Source of the DNA: Kuschelorhynchus macadamiae
Taxonomy: Eukaryota; Arthropoda; Insecta; Coleoptera; Curculionidae
DNA length: 64,000 bases
Direction: 5' to 3'
NCBI GenBank assembly: GCA_030620095.1
Contig: JAUTXW010000108.1
Coordinates: 1,364,001-1,428,000, forward strand
In this document: positions 10,429-22,344 of the stretch, piece by piece
How positions within the stretch are numbered: position 1 is the stretch's first letter
How the letters are laid out: the number at the start of each line of letters is the position of its first letter
Position numbers and translations under genes: made by a program
Notes under the pieces: model-generated
Told to the model about the DNA's origin: nothing
Databases searched by the model: none
The model's input: only the letters and a program-made list of their open reading frames with translations

Positions 10429-11760
10429 ATGTTCGTAGTTATCAATGCCAAATTTTTGAAGAAAATGTGTTCACTTAAAAACAAACTGAGAAAGTTGAAA
10501 CCACAAAAACAAATTTCTTCGGAAGTCGAGAACATTATAGAAAACCTTTCTTCTCAGTCCTTTGATAATAGAGAAATCGCCCTTTTGAATAAAGGTTTGA
10601 ATTTTGCAGAGCCTCCAGTTAAAAATAGTTTACCAACTATTATATCGAATATCGAAAGCTCCATTCAATACATGCCAGAGTCAACTAAGGGATTCGTTAG
10701 AGAGGCTTGCAAAAATCAAATATCAAAAAACGTTATTAATAAGCAGTCAAAATGTGTTTCTCGTAAAAATTCTGAAGTTATCCAGGGACTGAGGAAAAAA
10801 GAATGTTTTTATTTAAAAGCTGACAGAGGAAATAAGGTTGTTATACTAGACAAAACAGATTATCTTGAAAGAGTAAACAATTTGATTCAAACTGGTCCTT
10901 ACGATTTAATTGAGAAAAAACCGTTATCAAGAATGATAACAGAAGTAAAAAATTCTTTAAAACAGTGTAAAAGCCTTGTATCCGATAAACTAAAATTTAA
11001 ACTAACACATAGTAATCCACAGTTATCTAAACTGTATTGCCTTCCCAAAATCCATAAACCAGGGAAGTCCACGAGACCTATTGTTTCAGCTGTTGAATCA
11101 CCAACGTACAATATTTCAAAATGGTTAGTAGAAGAATTCAGCAAATTAACTATCTCGAACGATAACTTTGAGGTTACTAACTCGTTAGAATTCTTAGATA
11201 AAATTAAGAATGTTCACTTAAAAGAAGGTGAAATTTTAATATCTGTTGATGTAAGCTCATTATTTCCTAGTGTACCCATACCACTAGCTTTAGAGTACCC
11301 AAAGACACTACTTAAAATTAATAATTTCAAGAAAGAAATTATTGATGAATATTTGCTTTTCACAAAATTATGTAGGAATCAAAATTTTTTTCAGTTCAAC
11401 AATAAATGTTATAAACAACTTGAGGGAACTGCGATGGGCAATTGCTTATCTCCGTTCCTCGCGAATTTGTTTATGGGTAGATTAGAAGCCCAATTCAAAA
11501 AAGAGCTCAAGGATTTCCCAAGGGTGTGGTATAGATACGTAGACGATATATTTGCTGTTTTTGATACTAAAAGAGAAAATTTGGATACTTTCTTAGAAAC
11601 ATTAAACAATAAATATCCTTCCATTAATTTTACGTACGAAAAGGAGAACAATGGGTAATTACCTTTTCTCGACACGTTAGTTATTAGAAATAACGATAAA
11701 TTAGAATTTGATATTTATAGGAAATTTACTAATAATAATAATACATTTATTGTTCAACCG
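10429..11760 (+). pseudogene. Penelope-like reverse transcriptase, N-terminal and catalytic part
   Basis: A 409-residue frame (10429-11658) covers the N-terminal region, KADRGNKVVILD, LPKIHKPGKSTRPIVSA, the catalytic block with VDVSSLFPSVP (first Asp) and RYVDDIF (about residue 370, the two catalytic Asp), and TAMGNCLSPFLANLFM. These are diagnostic of Penelope RTs, which are related to telomerase. An in-frame TAA at 11656-11658 precedes LPFLDTLVIRN, and the gene is then cut at about 11752 by the LINE. Open frame extends upstream to a stop near 10377, so the ATG at 10429 may not be the true start. Confidence 0.9.
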
Positions 11761-11764
11761 TACA

Positions 11765-14284
11765 ATATTACACTAATAATTTATTATATTCCAGTTTTTA
11801 TGCTAGACGGTTAGACAAAGGGCCATAAAGTGATTGCAGCCACCCAGACAAACTGTTAAAGCCCGGTAAAAACCGGCATAGAAAATCAAATAGGTATATG
11901 ACGTGTTTTCAGTTAAGTTACTAAATTTACTGATTACGAAATATATTTAATATGTAGTTTTAAGGACATAAAAGAAAGAAAAGAAAAGGAATATAGAAAA
12001 GACACAAAAGGAGAAGAATTAAGAAAGGAGAGGAAGTGAAGAGAGGGGGGGGGGTTGAAATGATAGGCTATATCATAGAAATTCGGAACAAAAGAGGTTT
12101 CAAAGAACATCGGTAGTTTTTTTAAAACACAAGAATAATAGGTAATAGCCAAGAAAATTTACTGATTCATGAATAATTTTTTCTTTATAATATGTTTAAT
12201 AGAAAGGCAGGACAGATCTGTATTCAGAAAAGGCATCGAGTACACAAATTATAAGAAATTTAAACAGCTCCTTGCGATGTTGCGGAATTGTAACAATATG
12301 TTTGTTTCTTAAATTTCGATCGTGAACTTCACTACGAAATTTGAGCTTGTTATAAAGATACTGAGGTTTTTTATATTCCATTGTTTTATGTGATGACATA
12401 GCCATATGCAGTTTTCGCCTATTATGCATACTCAACCAACCCGCATCTTTTAACTTATGTGAAATATGGTTTCTTCCAGATATTCCGTAAATAAAGCGAA
12501 GACAGCTATTTTGCACTTTTTGGATACGCCTAACTTCAATATTGTCAAGGCAAGGCCCGTAGACGCAGTCACAGTGATTGAAGAAGACTGATAACACCAG
12601 AGAATCACAAAGGAGTTTTTTTGGCTCTAGTGTTAAGGCAGTGGCGATGCGAAAAAGGTAATTTTAGTGTTGAATAGGCTACCTTCAGCTTATTAGTTAC
12701 ATGCTGCTTAAAACGCAAGTTGCAGTCAAGCTGTAGTCCCAGACTTTTGCAGGTGTCAACAAAAGGAATAAAAGCATTGTCCATTTGAATATCTAGGGTG
12801 TCTTTGGCCAAATTGCAATGTGTTCGGTTGCCGAATAGAATTACGGTGGATTTACTAGGGTTAATTTTTAGCATGTGATCGGTTGCGGTCTTAAATAAGG
12901 CATTAAGATCACTATTTATGTGGCGATTCGCCACATTACTATGACCTGAATCGAAAGACAAGTAAATTTGGGTGTCATCAGTATAAAGATGATAATGGCA
13001 GTGTTTGATATTTTTGTGAAATTGTGAGGTATATAAAGTATAGAACAAAGGACCAAGTATACTTCTCTGTGGAACACCAGACGTTACCACTTGCCTTTCG
13101 GAAAATTTACCATTCAAAACCACTTGTTGTGACCTTCCGCATAAATACGACGAGACAAATTTTCGAGCACCGTGTCCAAAGCCGAGATAGTTAATAAGAG
13201 AAACAAGTACTTTATGGTTGAGCATATCGAAAGCTTTGGTGAAGTCTAAAATGACTAGAGCGCTTATTCTGTTGTTATCATGTCCACGTAGAATGTCATC
13301 CGTTATGTCAGCAAGAGCATTGGCACAGCTATGCATTGATTAAAATCCAGACTGCTTTTCGGGTAAAATATTGTTGATTTCAACAAAAGATCTTATTTGG
13401 ACTTCAATTATTTTCTCCAAGATTTTTGAAAAAGCCGGCAAAATACTGATAGATCTTAAATGACCATACTCAGTGGGTTGTCTTATTTTAGAAAGGGGGA
13501 TTACAAAGGCGTGTTTCCAAACTGATGGATAGTATGTCTCCTCGATACATTTATTTATGATATGAGTGAAAAATGGTAACAAGAATGGCATACACATTTG
13601 AATTAACACTATGTTTATGCTCATAATTGCTCTTAATACATCATTCTCAGACACTTGCGAAAACTCAAAAATTCCTGTGATATTATTATTATAGTAATTA
13701 AGAAGATTATCAGGTGGTTTATTTAAATTAACAGTGGAATTAACAAAAACATTGTTTATTTGATTTACATCACACAAGGCCTCCGGAATTTGTTTTTGCT
13801 TATTAAGAAGTATAGAAAATTTCTTTAACTCCCCCCTCTTTTCTTGTGTGTTTGAATTCGACATTTTTTGTCGTAAATATGCTTTTTTCTCAGCACGAGT
13901 TGCAGCAGTAGTATAACTACGAAGTTGTTTATAATAATCTTAGTGAGTGGGAAGCTTACTCGATTTATATATTTTCAATGCATTATTATGCAACTTTTGC
14001 ATTAATTTGAGGTTATCTGTCAGCCAGGGGTTATATTTTTTTTATCAATATTAGGAATATCATAAACAATCCTCCAAGGTAACCACTCCAAGTCTGCCTG
14101 AAAATAGTTAAGATTTATTTTATTTAAAGGTCGATATTTAAACTGTTTTAATGAAGGTTCGGACACCCCGCCTATTTTAAATTTAAAGTACACTAAAGAG
14201 TGATCCGATATGTGTGGATCAGTTGTGCCACAATCAACCACACTGTCAAAGTTGCAGAGAATAGGGTCTGTCGATATATAACAT
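11765..14284 (-). pseudogene. 5'-truncated LINE inserted in the Penelope element
   Basis: Read on the minus strand from 14284, it begins within the AP-endonuclease C-terminus (SDHSLVYFKF, 14020-14241). It continues with the RT N-terminal half at 13340-13864 (LRSISILPAFSKILEKIIE) and RT core at 12605-13336 (LVILDFTKAFDMLNHK, SGVPQRSILGPLFY, YTDDTQIY with Thr in the usual Ala position), then a conserved C-terminal region at 12196-12597 (RRIQKVQNSCLRFIYGI). The clade resembles CR1/Jockey/Daphne-type LINEs. Stops and frameshifts split it. The 3' untranslated part contains a pyrimidine-rich stretch around 11960-12060 (purine-rich on plus). Confidence 0.87.
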
Positions 14285-14287
14285 TCG

Positions 14288-14961
14288 ACTCATTTCATTG
14301 CCGTCAACACAAAATGGCAGCATTTCATTTCTTAACTCACAGGTTAATCAATTTTCCATTAAGTAAAGAACGTTTTAACAATGAAATGAATCGGGTTAAA
14401 AATATAGCTAAAAGTAATGGATATAATGATAAATTTGTACATAAATTACTAAATAGACATAAGCATAAGAAAATGTTAAAAGATGCCACTACTCTTCAAG
14501 CACCTGAGGCTCCCAATAAGTTCATAGTAATCCCATATGATCCTAGATATACGAGAGGTCTAGAAAGAGTATTTAAAAACGTAGGTTTTAGAGTAGCCTA
14601 CAAAACGAAGAACAGTTTGAAAAATCTCCTTGGAAACCCCAAAGACAAAGTCGACTCGAAGGAGAGCAGTGACATCTATGAAATTAGCTGTAATGACTGC
14701 GATCTAAAATATGTTGGGCAAACTAAACGCTCCATAAATATTCGTTTTAAAGAACACATGGCACATTTAAGATACGCAAGAACAGAAAAGTCAAGTGTTG
14801 CCCAACATGCTTTGGAAAACAATCACCAAACAGGAATAAATAATCTTTAGTAGATTAGAAATGTATCTAATAATAGATTATTGGATGCCTTTGAGAGTAT
14901 AGAAATAGTTAAATGTAGTAAGAAAGCACTAAATAAAGACAGAGTCCCTATTCCCTTATAG
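14288..14961 (+). pseudogene. Penelope-like linker and GIY-YIG endonuclease half
   Basis: Continues the RT half interrupted at about 11752. It opens with the conserved KMAAFHFLTHRLINFPLS, then a basic linker, VIPYDPRYTRGLERVFKN, and the GIY-YIG module with SDIYEISCNDCDLKYVGQTK and RFKEHMAHLR. Two adjacent stops at about 14848-14853 are followed by more matching sequence up to a final stop at 14961 (ending KDRVPIPL). The endonuclease is thought to make the nick that primes reverse transcription. Dead by stops and by the LINE insertion. Confidence 0.88.
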
Positions 14962-15048
14962 TCCTCTCTATTGTTTACTTGACAAAGGTGCAGTCGGTTG
15001 CAACCAAGTGTGACCACGTTTACCTATAAATAGACTCGGTTAGGATAA

Positions 15049-15117
15049 GTTACTTTAGTTTATATCATCTACTGATGATGCTAACTTGGTTAGCGAAACG
15101 CACGTCCAGAACGTAAC
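15049..15117 (+). ncRNA. Hammerhead ribozyme motif (Penelope-type), plus strand
   Basis: Core CUGAUGA at 15072-15078. Stem II is GCUAAC (15080-15085) paired with GUUAGC (15089-15094) around loop UUG. GAA follows at 15095-15097. Stem III is AC/GU (15098-15099 with 15104-15105) closing loop GCAC, with cleavage-site C at 15106. This tiny stem III is the form described for Penelope-like elements. Stem I is weak: A15071 opposes C15107, UCU pairs with AGA, and GUUAC (15049-15053) can pair with GUAAC (15113-15117). It lies 110 bp after the Penelope stop codon, on the same strand. Confidence 0.75.
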
Positions 15118-15830
15118 AAGTTGTGGTGTATTGTGGTTAGAACTCTTGTATTTTGATCTATTATTTGTATGTTGTGTTTTTTAAGAATTCTTCCGATCCT
15201 GTCAGTAGTTCCTTTTACATATGGTATGACTACTTGCCGGTTCATAATGTTTGTTGTTTTTTGTTCGGGAGCCCTGTGTATCAATAGCTTTCTCTATGGT
15301 GCGATTTGTGTAGCCATTCACTAGGCACTAGATATTATGTTAAGTTCGTTTTTTCTTGTTTGTGTTTCAGTTAATCGCACGGATCTAGAGAGTAGGGTAT
15401 TAGACACAACTTGAATTTGTGCTGCGATATTACATTTAAATATCTGTCGGTAGGTGTTGGTTCTCTGCACACCGTGCTTTTAAAATGTCCGTTACGCAAT
15501 TTTGTGAACAGAACATCTAAAAATGGAAGTTTGTTGTTTTCGTCTAACTCTAGAATAAATTGTATTCTGGGATATATTAAATTTACATAAGTCGAGCTCT
15601 GTATGGCCATCTTGCCATATAATAAATATGTCAGCTACATAACGAATGCATAATTTGGGCTCCAAACTTGCTTTCTTAAGAACTTTTTTCTCGAAGTATA
15701 TCATAAATAAATTCGCGACTTCTGGTGATTTTACAAATGAATCGGCTTTTTCGACAGCTGGTTGCATAATTTTACCAAAAGATATTCTTTCAGTTTTTGT
15801 AATGGCGAATTAAGAGCAGTTTGTTGTATT
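15118..15830 (-). pseudogene. Second Penelope-like fragment, minus strand
   Basis: Minus-strand frames at 15767-15371 show the RT C-terminal part: PEVANLFMIYFEKKVL, CIRYVADIFIIW (the first catalytic Asp of YVDD changed to Ala), and ENNKLPFLDVLFTK. A frame at 15284-15090 shows the linker with QVVIPYVKGTTDRIGRILKK. This differs from the plus-strand Penelope, so it is another family. The downstream GIY-YIG part is missing because it meets the end of the plus-strand element around 15115. Inactive. Confidence 0.85.
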
Positions 15831-16194
15831 TAGTAGTTTCTTGGTGAACCTTTTATTTTATTTTTAGTTGTTTTTTTTCATATAATCTTAGATTCATATT
15901 CAGCATCATCAAGAATCATTGTATACCAAATTTTAACTATATATTTTATTGACTTCTGTAGATATGAGCTCCAGTAAATACATTTTTAACATTTCAAAGG
16001 CAAATATCTCGTAAACCATTGCCTTTATAATAAACACTCTAACATGTTTTGTTTATTTTTACCACGTTTATTGAATTTGGATAAGAATATTGCTCTAAGA
16101 AGTTAAATGATACTTTTAATGTTAAGACATTATTAACACAATATCAGAACCTTATGAAACTATAGAGGACCTCTTAGATCAATTTTCTTTCCTA
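15831..16194. other. No recognisable feature
   Basis: AT-rich spacer without coding or structural signals that I can support. Confidence 0.5.
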
Positions 16195-16919
<725 letters not shown>

Positions 16920-16929
<10 letters not shown>

Positions 16930-17230
16930 ATCTTAACCGAATTCTAGGTTTAAATATCGCCCTTTCTATGGCATGCTTTTCGAACCGCTTCATGTAAATA
17001 TTAGGTACCTTTGCAGAGAGGAATGATCTCATTTCAAGACCATTATCTTGAAAGTAGACATTAGTTTTAACTTGAAAGTAAGAATTACGCAGATAATACT
17101 CCAACAGGTCTATAACGCCATCCAGTGATAACAAAGTTCTTTCAGAAGGTCTTCACCGTGCTTGGTATCGATATTGAACAAGGATTCTTCACACCTTGTA
17201 TCTACTACAAAACTAGCTGTCTAACATATC
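16920..17230 (-). pseudogene. Penelope-like RT fragment
   Basis: The minus-strand translation shows LLEYYLRNSYFQVKTNVYFQ, VPNIYMKRFEKHAIE and RIRLRYVDDTF, the catalytic YVDD block of a Penelope RT. Only about 75 residues remain; sequence after DDTF does not continue the protein. It lies between the two 600-bp duplicates, so the duplicated unit may be a terminal part of the same element. Confidence 0.85.
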
Positions 17231-17383
17231 GAAAAAAAAACACGAGTGAGAAACCTTTTAAACTGCTTTAGATCAACAACAGCTAAAGACGTTATTTTAA
17301 CGAATTCGTTTATCTAAAAAAATCGGTAAACTTCCTTTACACAGAACTTCCCTCGTTATAAATCTTTTCTTTTATTAGAAATA

Positions 17384-17384
<1 letters not shown>

Positions 17385-17427
<43 letters not shown>
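17385..17427. repeat. (TA)n microsatellite
   Basis: About 43 bp of TA dinucleotides immediately before the right copy of the 600-bp duplication. Confidence 0.97.
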
Positions 17428-17430
<3 letters not shown>

Positions 17431-18025
17431 GCCGAGAGAGAGGGATATTTTTTTTAGTCGCTAAATGTAACTGTTTGCCCCCTCCAAGAAGGTATTCTAA
17501 ATATGCTACTTAAAAAAAAATAGGCTACATATGTAACAATATGAAAGCCGGCGGGTTTATTTTTAACCGAAAAACTTGTCATATATATTTACTGGTTTTC
17601 TCTAAAATGCATTTTATAGTTTGTTCGCAAAATACAAGTTCAGGTTTTGCTCACGGAATTATATGTGTGTCGAAGGCATAAGAAAGATCTAACATTATTT
17701 ACTTCATAAATTCCTTATTACTTATGATTCTAGATATATCATGAGTTACACTGATATGAAGATATTGTTCTTTGGCAGTGAATTATTCTAAACACGGTAA
17801 GTCATAAGAAGTTAATAATATTAATATAATTTCTTGTAAAAATACACCGATGGTTTAAAGCACAAACATAGTATGTTCACTTTTGGTTCCTTTTTACACA
17901 AATCCATATTTGGAATTAAATAGAGCTTATCTACGTTGTGCATCTATATTTTACTACTATATCCACTTAGTATTAAAATTGTATTTGTATAAACATCATG
18001 TCGTAAAAAACGTGTCATCCAGTGC
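17428..18025. repeat. 600-bp direct duplication, right copy
   Basis: Matches 16334-16929 in the same orientation with scattered substitutions (for example CGAAGGCATAAG for TGAAGGCATAAG). It ends at the same GTGTCATCCA, after which the two copies diverge completely. Confidence 0.92.
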
Positions 18026-19431
18026 TCAATTTCCGTAATCCTAAGTTCTAGTCTCTTTTAGGAAGGATAATATTTCATTGCTGTTCAATATTATTTTTAC
18101 AGATTTGAAAATAGAATGTTTTGTCAATTTTGAATTTATATAGAGAGTCAATGCTATTCAGGACTATATGGAAATGGAGCAGGTTTAGGAGTAAAATAAG
18201 TGGTTTTTATTTTTCTGGCTCGTTTTGGCGTTATTTACCTCTTTTACAACTTTAGCAGCCTCTCGTTTTCCAGATTCTCAATGAGATATTGAAGCTGCAT
18301 AGGTAAGCTCATCAGTCGGTGTGGATTGGATAAGTGTTTTCACCTTCCTTAATTTGAATTGTTTATATACATACTCCCTCTTCAGATTTTATCTTTTTTA
18401 ATTTAATATTTATGGTTCAATTGAGCCTCTTACGATTTTTCTCCTCGAATCTATTTAAGTGTCTGCTGCTAGCCTGCCGTTTATTTTTGTATTTTCCCAG
18501 AAATTTAAGCGAATTTAAACTAATTATGTTCTGATTGATTTAATTAAGTTAAATTTTCCTTAGTTGCCTTTTTGTTTTTAATTATGCTGTGCAGATCCAT
18601 AATATTAATAGAAATATTATTATTTTCCTGATTATCCGTTATCTAAAATAAGAGCAAGCAATTATTTATTTTAATTAAAAAATATAATATATTATTGTAC
18701 ATATACATAGTCTTAGCCGTTTGTGGCAATCTGACCACATTGCTAACTCTAGGTTATATAGGAGGCACGAAATAAGACAAATAAGTTTATATAAACATGG
18801 GAAAGATGTTTGGTTTTCGAGATTTCTATATCCTGTGTATCGGCAACAAATCAATCTTCAACACACTAGCAAAAAATTTATCTAGCGTTTAAGCATTCAG
18901 CTGTATACATTAATGCAGATACTTGCAAATTTATGATTTCTCACCCCACAAAACATCTGGTTATCCAATTTTCTTCAAAAATTTCATTTCTTACAAAAGT
19001 TATTTAAAAAAACTCGAATATAACAATTCCCTCTGAACATCCTGTATATCGAAAACGATACCTACAGACTCATGTTTATATAAACTTATTAACTACATAA
19101 CGTAGAAATGTGTACCATTGGCAAAATAATACCCCGTAAAATAACATGTCATTAAACAACATAATAATTGTAATTTTACCGAGATCAATTTTATTACAAT
19201 AAATTTGACAAGGCTAAGATATGCGCAGTAACTGTAATAGCAAATAATACAAGAAATGGTATATTTATTAAATGACGTAACAATTTTAGGTCGAGTGATC
19301 GAGAGTTGTTTTATTAAAAAAAAATCTGTAAAAAAACGTCGTTTTTTAACAACTATTTCCTCAATACAAATTTTGCTGAATTCATTACAAATAAGTTATA
19401 ATTGGCAGATATTTACATATAATTAATATAT

Positions 19432-19434
<3 letters not shown>
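18026..19434. other. No recognisable feature
   Basis: AT-rich sequence without gene, repeat match or RNA that I can support. Confidence 0.45.

Positions 19435-19488
<54 letters not shown>
19435..19488. repeat. (TA)n microsatellite
   Basis: About 54 bp of TA dinucleotides a few dozen bases outside the left end of the large palindrome. Confidence 0.97.
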
Positions 19489-19490
<2 letters not shown>

Positions 19491-19530
19491 TTTGGTAAGA
19501 GTTTCTTGACCTTCCTTTTATATTGTTAAT

Positions 19531-20393
19531 ATATATAATTTTCTTGGGTATAGGTCCGAAAAAGAAAGTAATTGTGACTGAGGTTTTGGTAGTGTCACAT
19601 ATATTGTCAATTTTAAAAAAATATCATTTTTGACGTTTCGGCAGGAACACCCTTGCCTTTCTCAAAAAATGTTTATCTTAAAACCAAAAAACAAAACCCT
19701 ACATTTCACAATAAAAACCTATCACTTTTAACTTACCATGAAACGTAATTAATCATTTAAAATTAAAATCTTAATAAAGAACAAATTTCACTTATTTTCA
19801 CGAACATACGAAAATAACAAAAAAGACGACAACAGCATATCGTTTGCTGCTCACTCTTGGGCGATATCACACTGATTTGGATTTTATTATTTTTAAGGAA
19901 AATAACCCATCGTTGGTATGGAAGGGAGGGGCAATATTTACTTTAGTTATATTATATAGAAATAGAATCTATTTCGGTATAATATAACTAAAGTAAATAT
20001 TGCCCCTCCCTTCCATACCAACGATGGGTTATTTTCTTTAAAAATAATAAAATCCAAATCAGTGTGATATCGCCCAAGAGCGAGCAGCAAACGATATGTT
20101 GTTGTCGTCTTTTTTGTTATTTTCGTATGTTTGTAAAAATAAGTGAAATTTGTTCTTTATTAAGATTTTAATTTTAAATGATTAATTACGTTTCATGGTA
20201 AGTTAAAAGTGATAGGTTTTTATTGTGAAATGTAGGGTTTTGTTTTTTGGTTTTAGAATAAAAAATTTTTGAGAAAGGCAAGGGTGTTCCTGCCGAAACG
20301 TCAAACATTATATTTTTTTTTTAAATTGACAATATATGTGACACTACCAAAACCTCAGTCACAATTACTTTCTATTTTCGGACCTATACCCAA

Positions 20394-20408
<15 letters not shown>
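19531..20408. repeat. Large near-perfect palindrome, arms about 435 bp
   Basis: The left arm starts ATATATAATTTTCTTGGG and the right arm ends with its reverse complement. The arms match almost base for base to a centre near 19968, where GAAATAG and CTATTTC form the tip. There is essentially no spacer. Each arm, read outward, carries GAGAAAGGCAAGGG then TTCCTGCCGAAACGTC, which resembles a decayed hammerhead of the kind found at Penelope-like ends (stem GGCA/TGCC followed by GAAACGUC). No protein is encoded. (TA)n tracts lie at both sides. It is best read as two element ends joined head to head. Confidence 0.92.

Positions 20409-20469
<61 letters not shown>
20401..20469. repeat. (TA)n microsatellite
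   Basis: About 69 bp of TA dinucleotides between the large palindrome and the smaller inverted repeat. Hydrophobic-looking frames through it are low-complexity Tyr-Ile translations, not genes. Confidence 0.97.
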
Positions 20470-20471
<2 letters not shown>

Positions 20472-20539
20472 TAATAAAACCAATAAAAATGCGATTTCAC
20501 ACATCTTTATCGAAAGTTCTTGGGCGGAAAAGATATGTG

Positions 20540-20809
20540 TAGAATAGCAGAAATATATAATTTCTGCAGGTGCAAGACGGCCTACAAGAAGAATTGCTTT
20601 TGATTATGTCACAGAGTACCCTCCTGCGATCAAGATTTCTGGGCCTTTACCCTCATCAGGCAGGCTTGTACCCAGGGAGATCTGAAATAACAACAAATGT
20701 TTCAGTATGATAGACGTTTCGTTTTCGATTTTGTCATATCAAGCAATCTGTTATTTCAGATCTCTCTGGGTACAAGAGTACCTGCAGAAATTATATATTT
20801 CTGCTATTC

Positions 20810-20811
<2 letters not shown>
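20540..20811. repeat. Inverted repeat carrying a hammerhead in one arm
   Basis: A perfect 32-bp outer inverted repeat pairs 20540-20571 with 20780-20811. An inner one pairs 20665-20692 with 20749-20776 with one mismatch. The left side has about 93 extra bases between inner and outer blocks, containing the hammerhead; the right side has only AGT there. So one arm lost, or the other gained, the ribozyme segment. (TA)n tracts follow on the right. Confidence 0.9.
20616..20671 (-). ncRNA. Hammerhead ribozyme (type I), minus strand
   Basis: On the minus strand: stem I 5' strand GUAC-AAG-CCUGC (20671 to 20660), core CUGAUGA (20659-20653), and stem II GGG/CCC with loop UAAAGG plus one extra A. Then GAA (20639-20637) and stem III AU/AU around loop CUUG (20636-20629), with cleavage-site C at 20628. 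Stem I 3' strand is GCAGG-AGG-GUAC (20627 to 20616). Stem I is 5 perfect pairs, a 3x3 internal loop, then 4 perfect pairs. All invariant core bases are present. The extra A before GAA is the only blemish. The short stem III fits retroelement hammerheads. Confidence 0.82.

Positions 20812-20812
<1 letters not shown>

Positions 20813-20864
<52 letters not shown>
20813..20864. repeat. (TA)n microsatellite
   Basis: About 52 bp of TA dinucleotides starting right at the end of the outer inverted repeat. Confidence 0.97.
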
Positions 20865-20865
<1 letters not shown>

Positions 20866-22344
20866 TTACTTTTAAAATATATTAGCAAAAAACCTGATTC
20901 AGTTTGAACAATTAATTGGGCAATACTCGTTTTATGTCACAAATTTTATGCGAGAACTTGAAATGTTGACACTGTCATGTTTGAGTCGCTGTGGTAACGG
21001 CGGGCGGCCATTTTGAACTTATTTTGTCTTTCATAGGATACCTTAATTTAGTCACCGTTTTTTTGTACTTTCGTGCCAGTTATTAGGTTCATTTTTTGGC
21101 CTTATATGCCACTGGAATGCAAAATGGAACTACAGTACGCCATTCTGTTCTGCTATCTTATATCACACCAATATATTACCATGTAACCTGTTTTATTTTT
21201 TGTGTAAAATAAAATTGATGAAATTGAATAATTAGTTTTTTAGTAATAATTTTTTAACGTTGGCACCATCTTCCGGCATATTGATTTGGTACCTTAACTT
21301 TATGACGTAAAGTCCTTATGAACTTACCAATACATGCGAACGGCAGCCAGTCATCTTTTCGAAGAGCTGTAGGTTGCAGGTTCTCGTGTACACCTTTCGA
21401 AATTAAAATGGGCGCCACCTAATTGATTGTGACTCAATTAGGAAGAAATCTATATTGATATTTAAATGCAGACAAAATAAAGATTTGGAGAGCTTTTCAA
21501 TAAAACGCTAAATAAAGTGCAGACTGTCAAATTTTAATGATCACCTTGATCTTTTGTTTCTTTATTTTTTTAAGAGTTGAGTGAAATTCATGAATTTTCT
21601 TTTACGACACTGCCACAAGGAAAAAGTTATAAAAGTATAAAGTATTTCGACAAAGTTGTTTTACAAAATATGGGTTACTTACTTCCCTTCGGCTACCTTA
21701 TATAAAATTTATAAATATAAAAATTAAGAATTAATTCCTCGTACTCTTACAGCAAGGAATTCCAAAACCATTGTAGAACTCTTGATTTATGTTCTCCAAA
21801 AATTACATCATAAACTTGTAACTATATCCCAAAACCATATCTTGAATTCTTAACCTGAAACCCTACAAACGATTGTTTGTCTTAAAATAAAATCGACACG
21901 GAATGTGCAAAAACAAGTTATTTACAACAAAGCTATTCAAAGATATTGCCTTACCTCTAGTCATTTAGAGGGCTCCTTCGACGTCAACGGTCACCAACAA
22001 AGGGAATTTCCAGACATCTAGAAAGGCTTCTCGAGGACTGACAGCCAAAACAAAATTCAGGACGCTATTATGTTTATAAAAGATAATTGCGAATTAGCTC
22101 ACAGCAGGAAACTAATTTGAAAATCGACTTACTACGTGGTTGATCAAATGTGGAACCAAACAAAACGGGACCAAAATTTAGGGCCAGATGATGCCCATAA
22201 ATAGGCCTTAGGCTTTCAACAGCACTGCACTTTAAAAGTAATTACTCATGGCATACTTTCAGTACTTTAAAAAATTGGTCCATTAAGGCACTTTTGTAAA
22301 GCCGGACACACGTTGCACCTCTAAAGGGAGCCAATAGAAAGGGC
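20865..22344. other. Repeat C copy and AT-rich spacer
   Basis: 21000-21310 contains repeat C words such as GCGGCCATTTTGAAC, TTTTTTAGTAATAATTTTTTAACG and a TACCATGTAACC block. The rest up to 22344 shows no gene or structure that I recognise. Confidence 0.5.

Larger units (their letters stand above)
10378..15117 (+). mobile_element. Penelope-like retroelement with GIY-YIG and 3' hammerhead, split by a LINE
   Basis: Three parts in order on the plus strand define one element: the RT half at 10429-11760, the linker and GIY-YIG half at about 14288-14961, and a hammerhead ribozyme motif at 15049-15117. The interval 11765-14284 is a minus-strand LINE inserted between codons of the Penelope gene. Penelope-like elements are known to carry hammerhead motifs near their ends. 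Exact 5' and 3' ends and the LINE TSD were not resolved. Confidence 0.85.

Noticed and set aside
14288..14961. GIY-YIG domain as a homing endonuclease or excision-repair gene
   Set aside because: It follows Penelope linker sequence and continues a Penelope RT interrupted by a LINE.
20269..20907. Reading frames with long Ile-Tyr runs (also at 58165-58377)
   Set aside because: These are translations of (TA)n microsatellites, not proteins.
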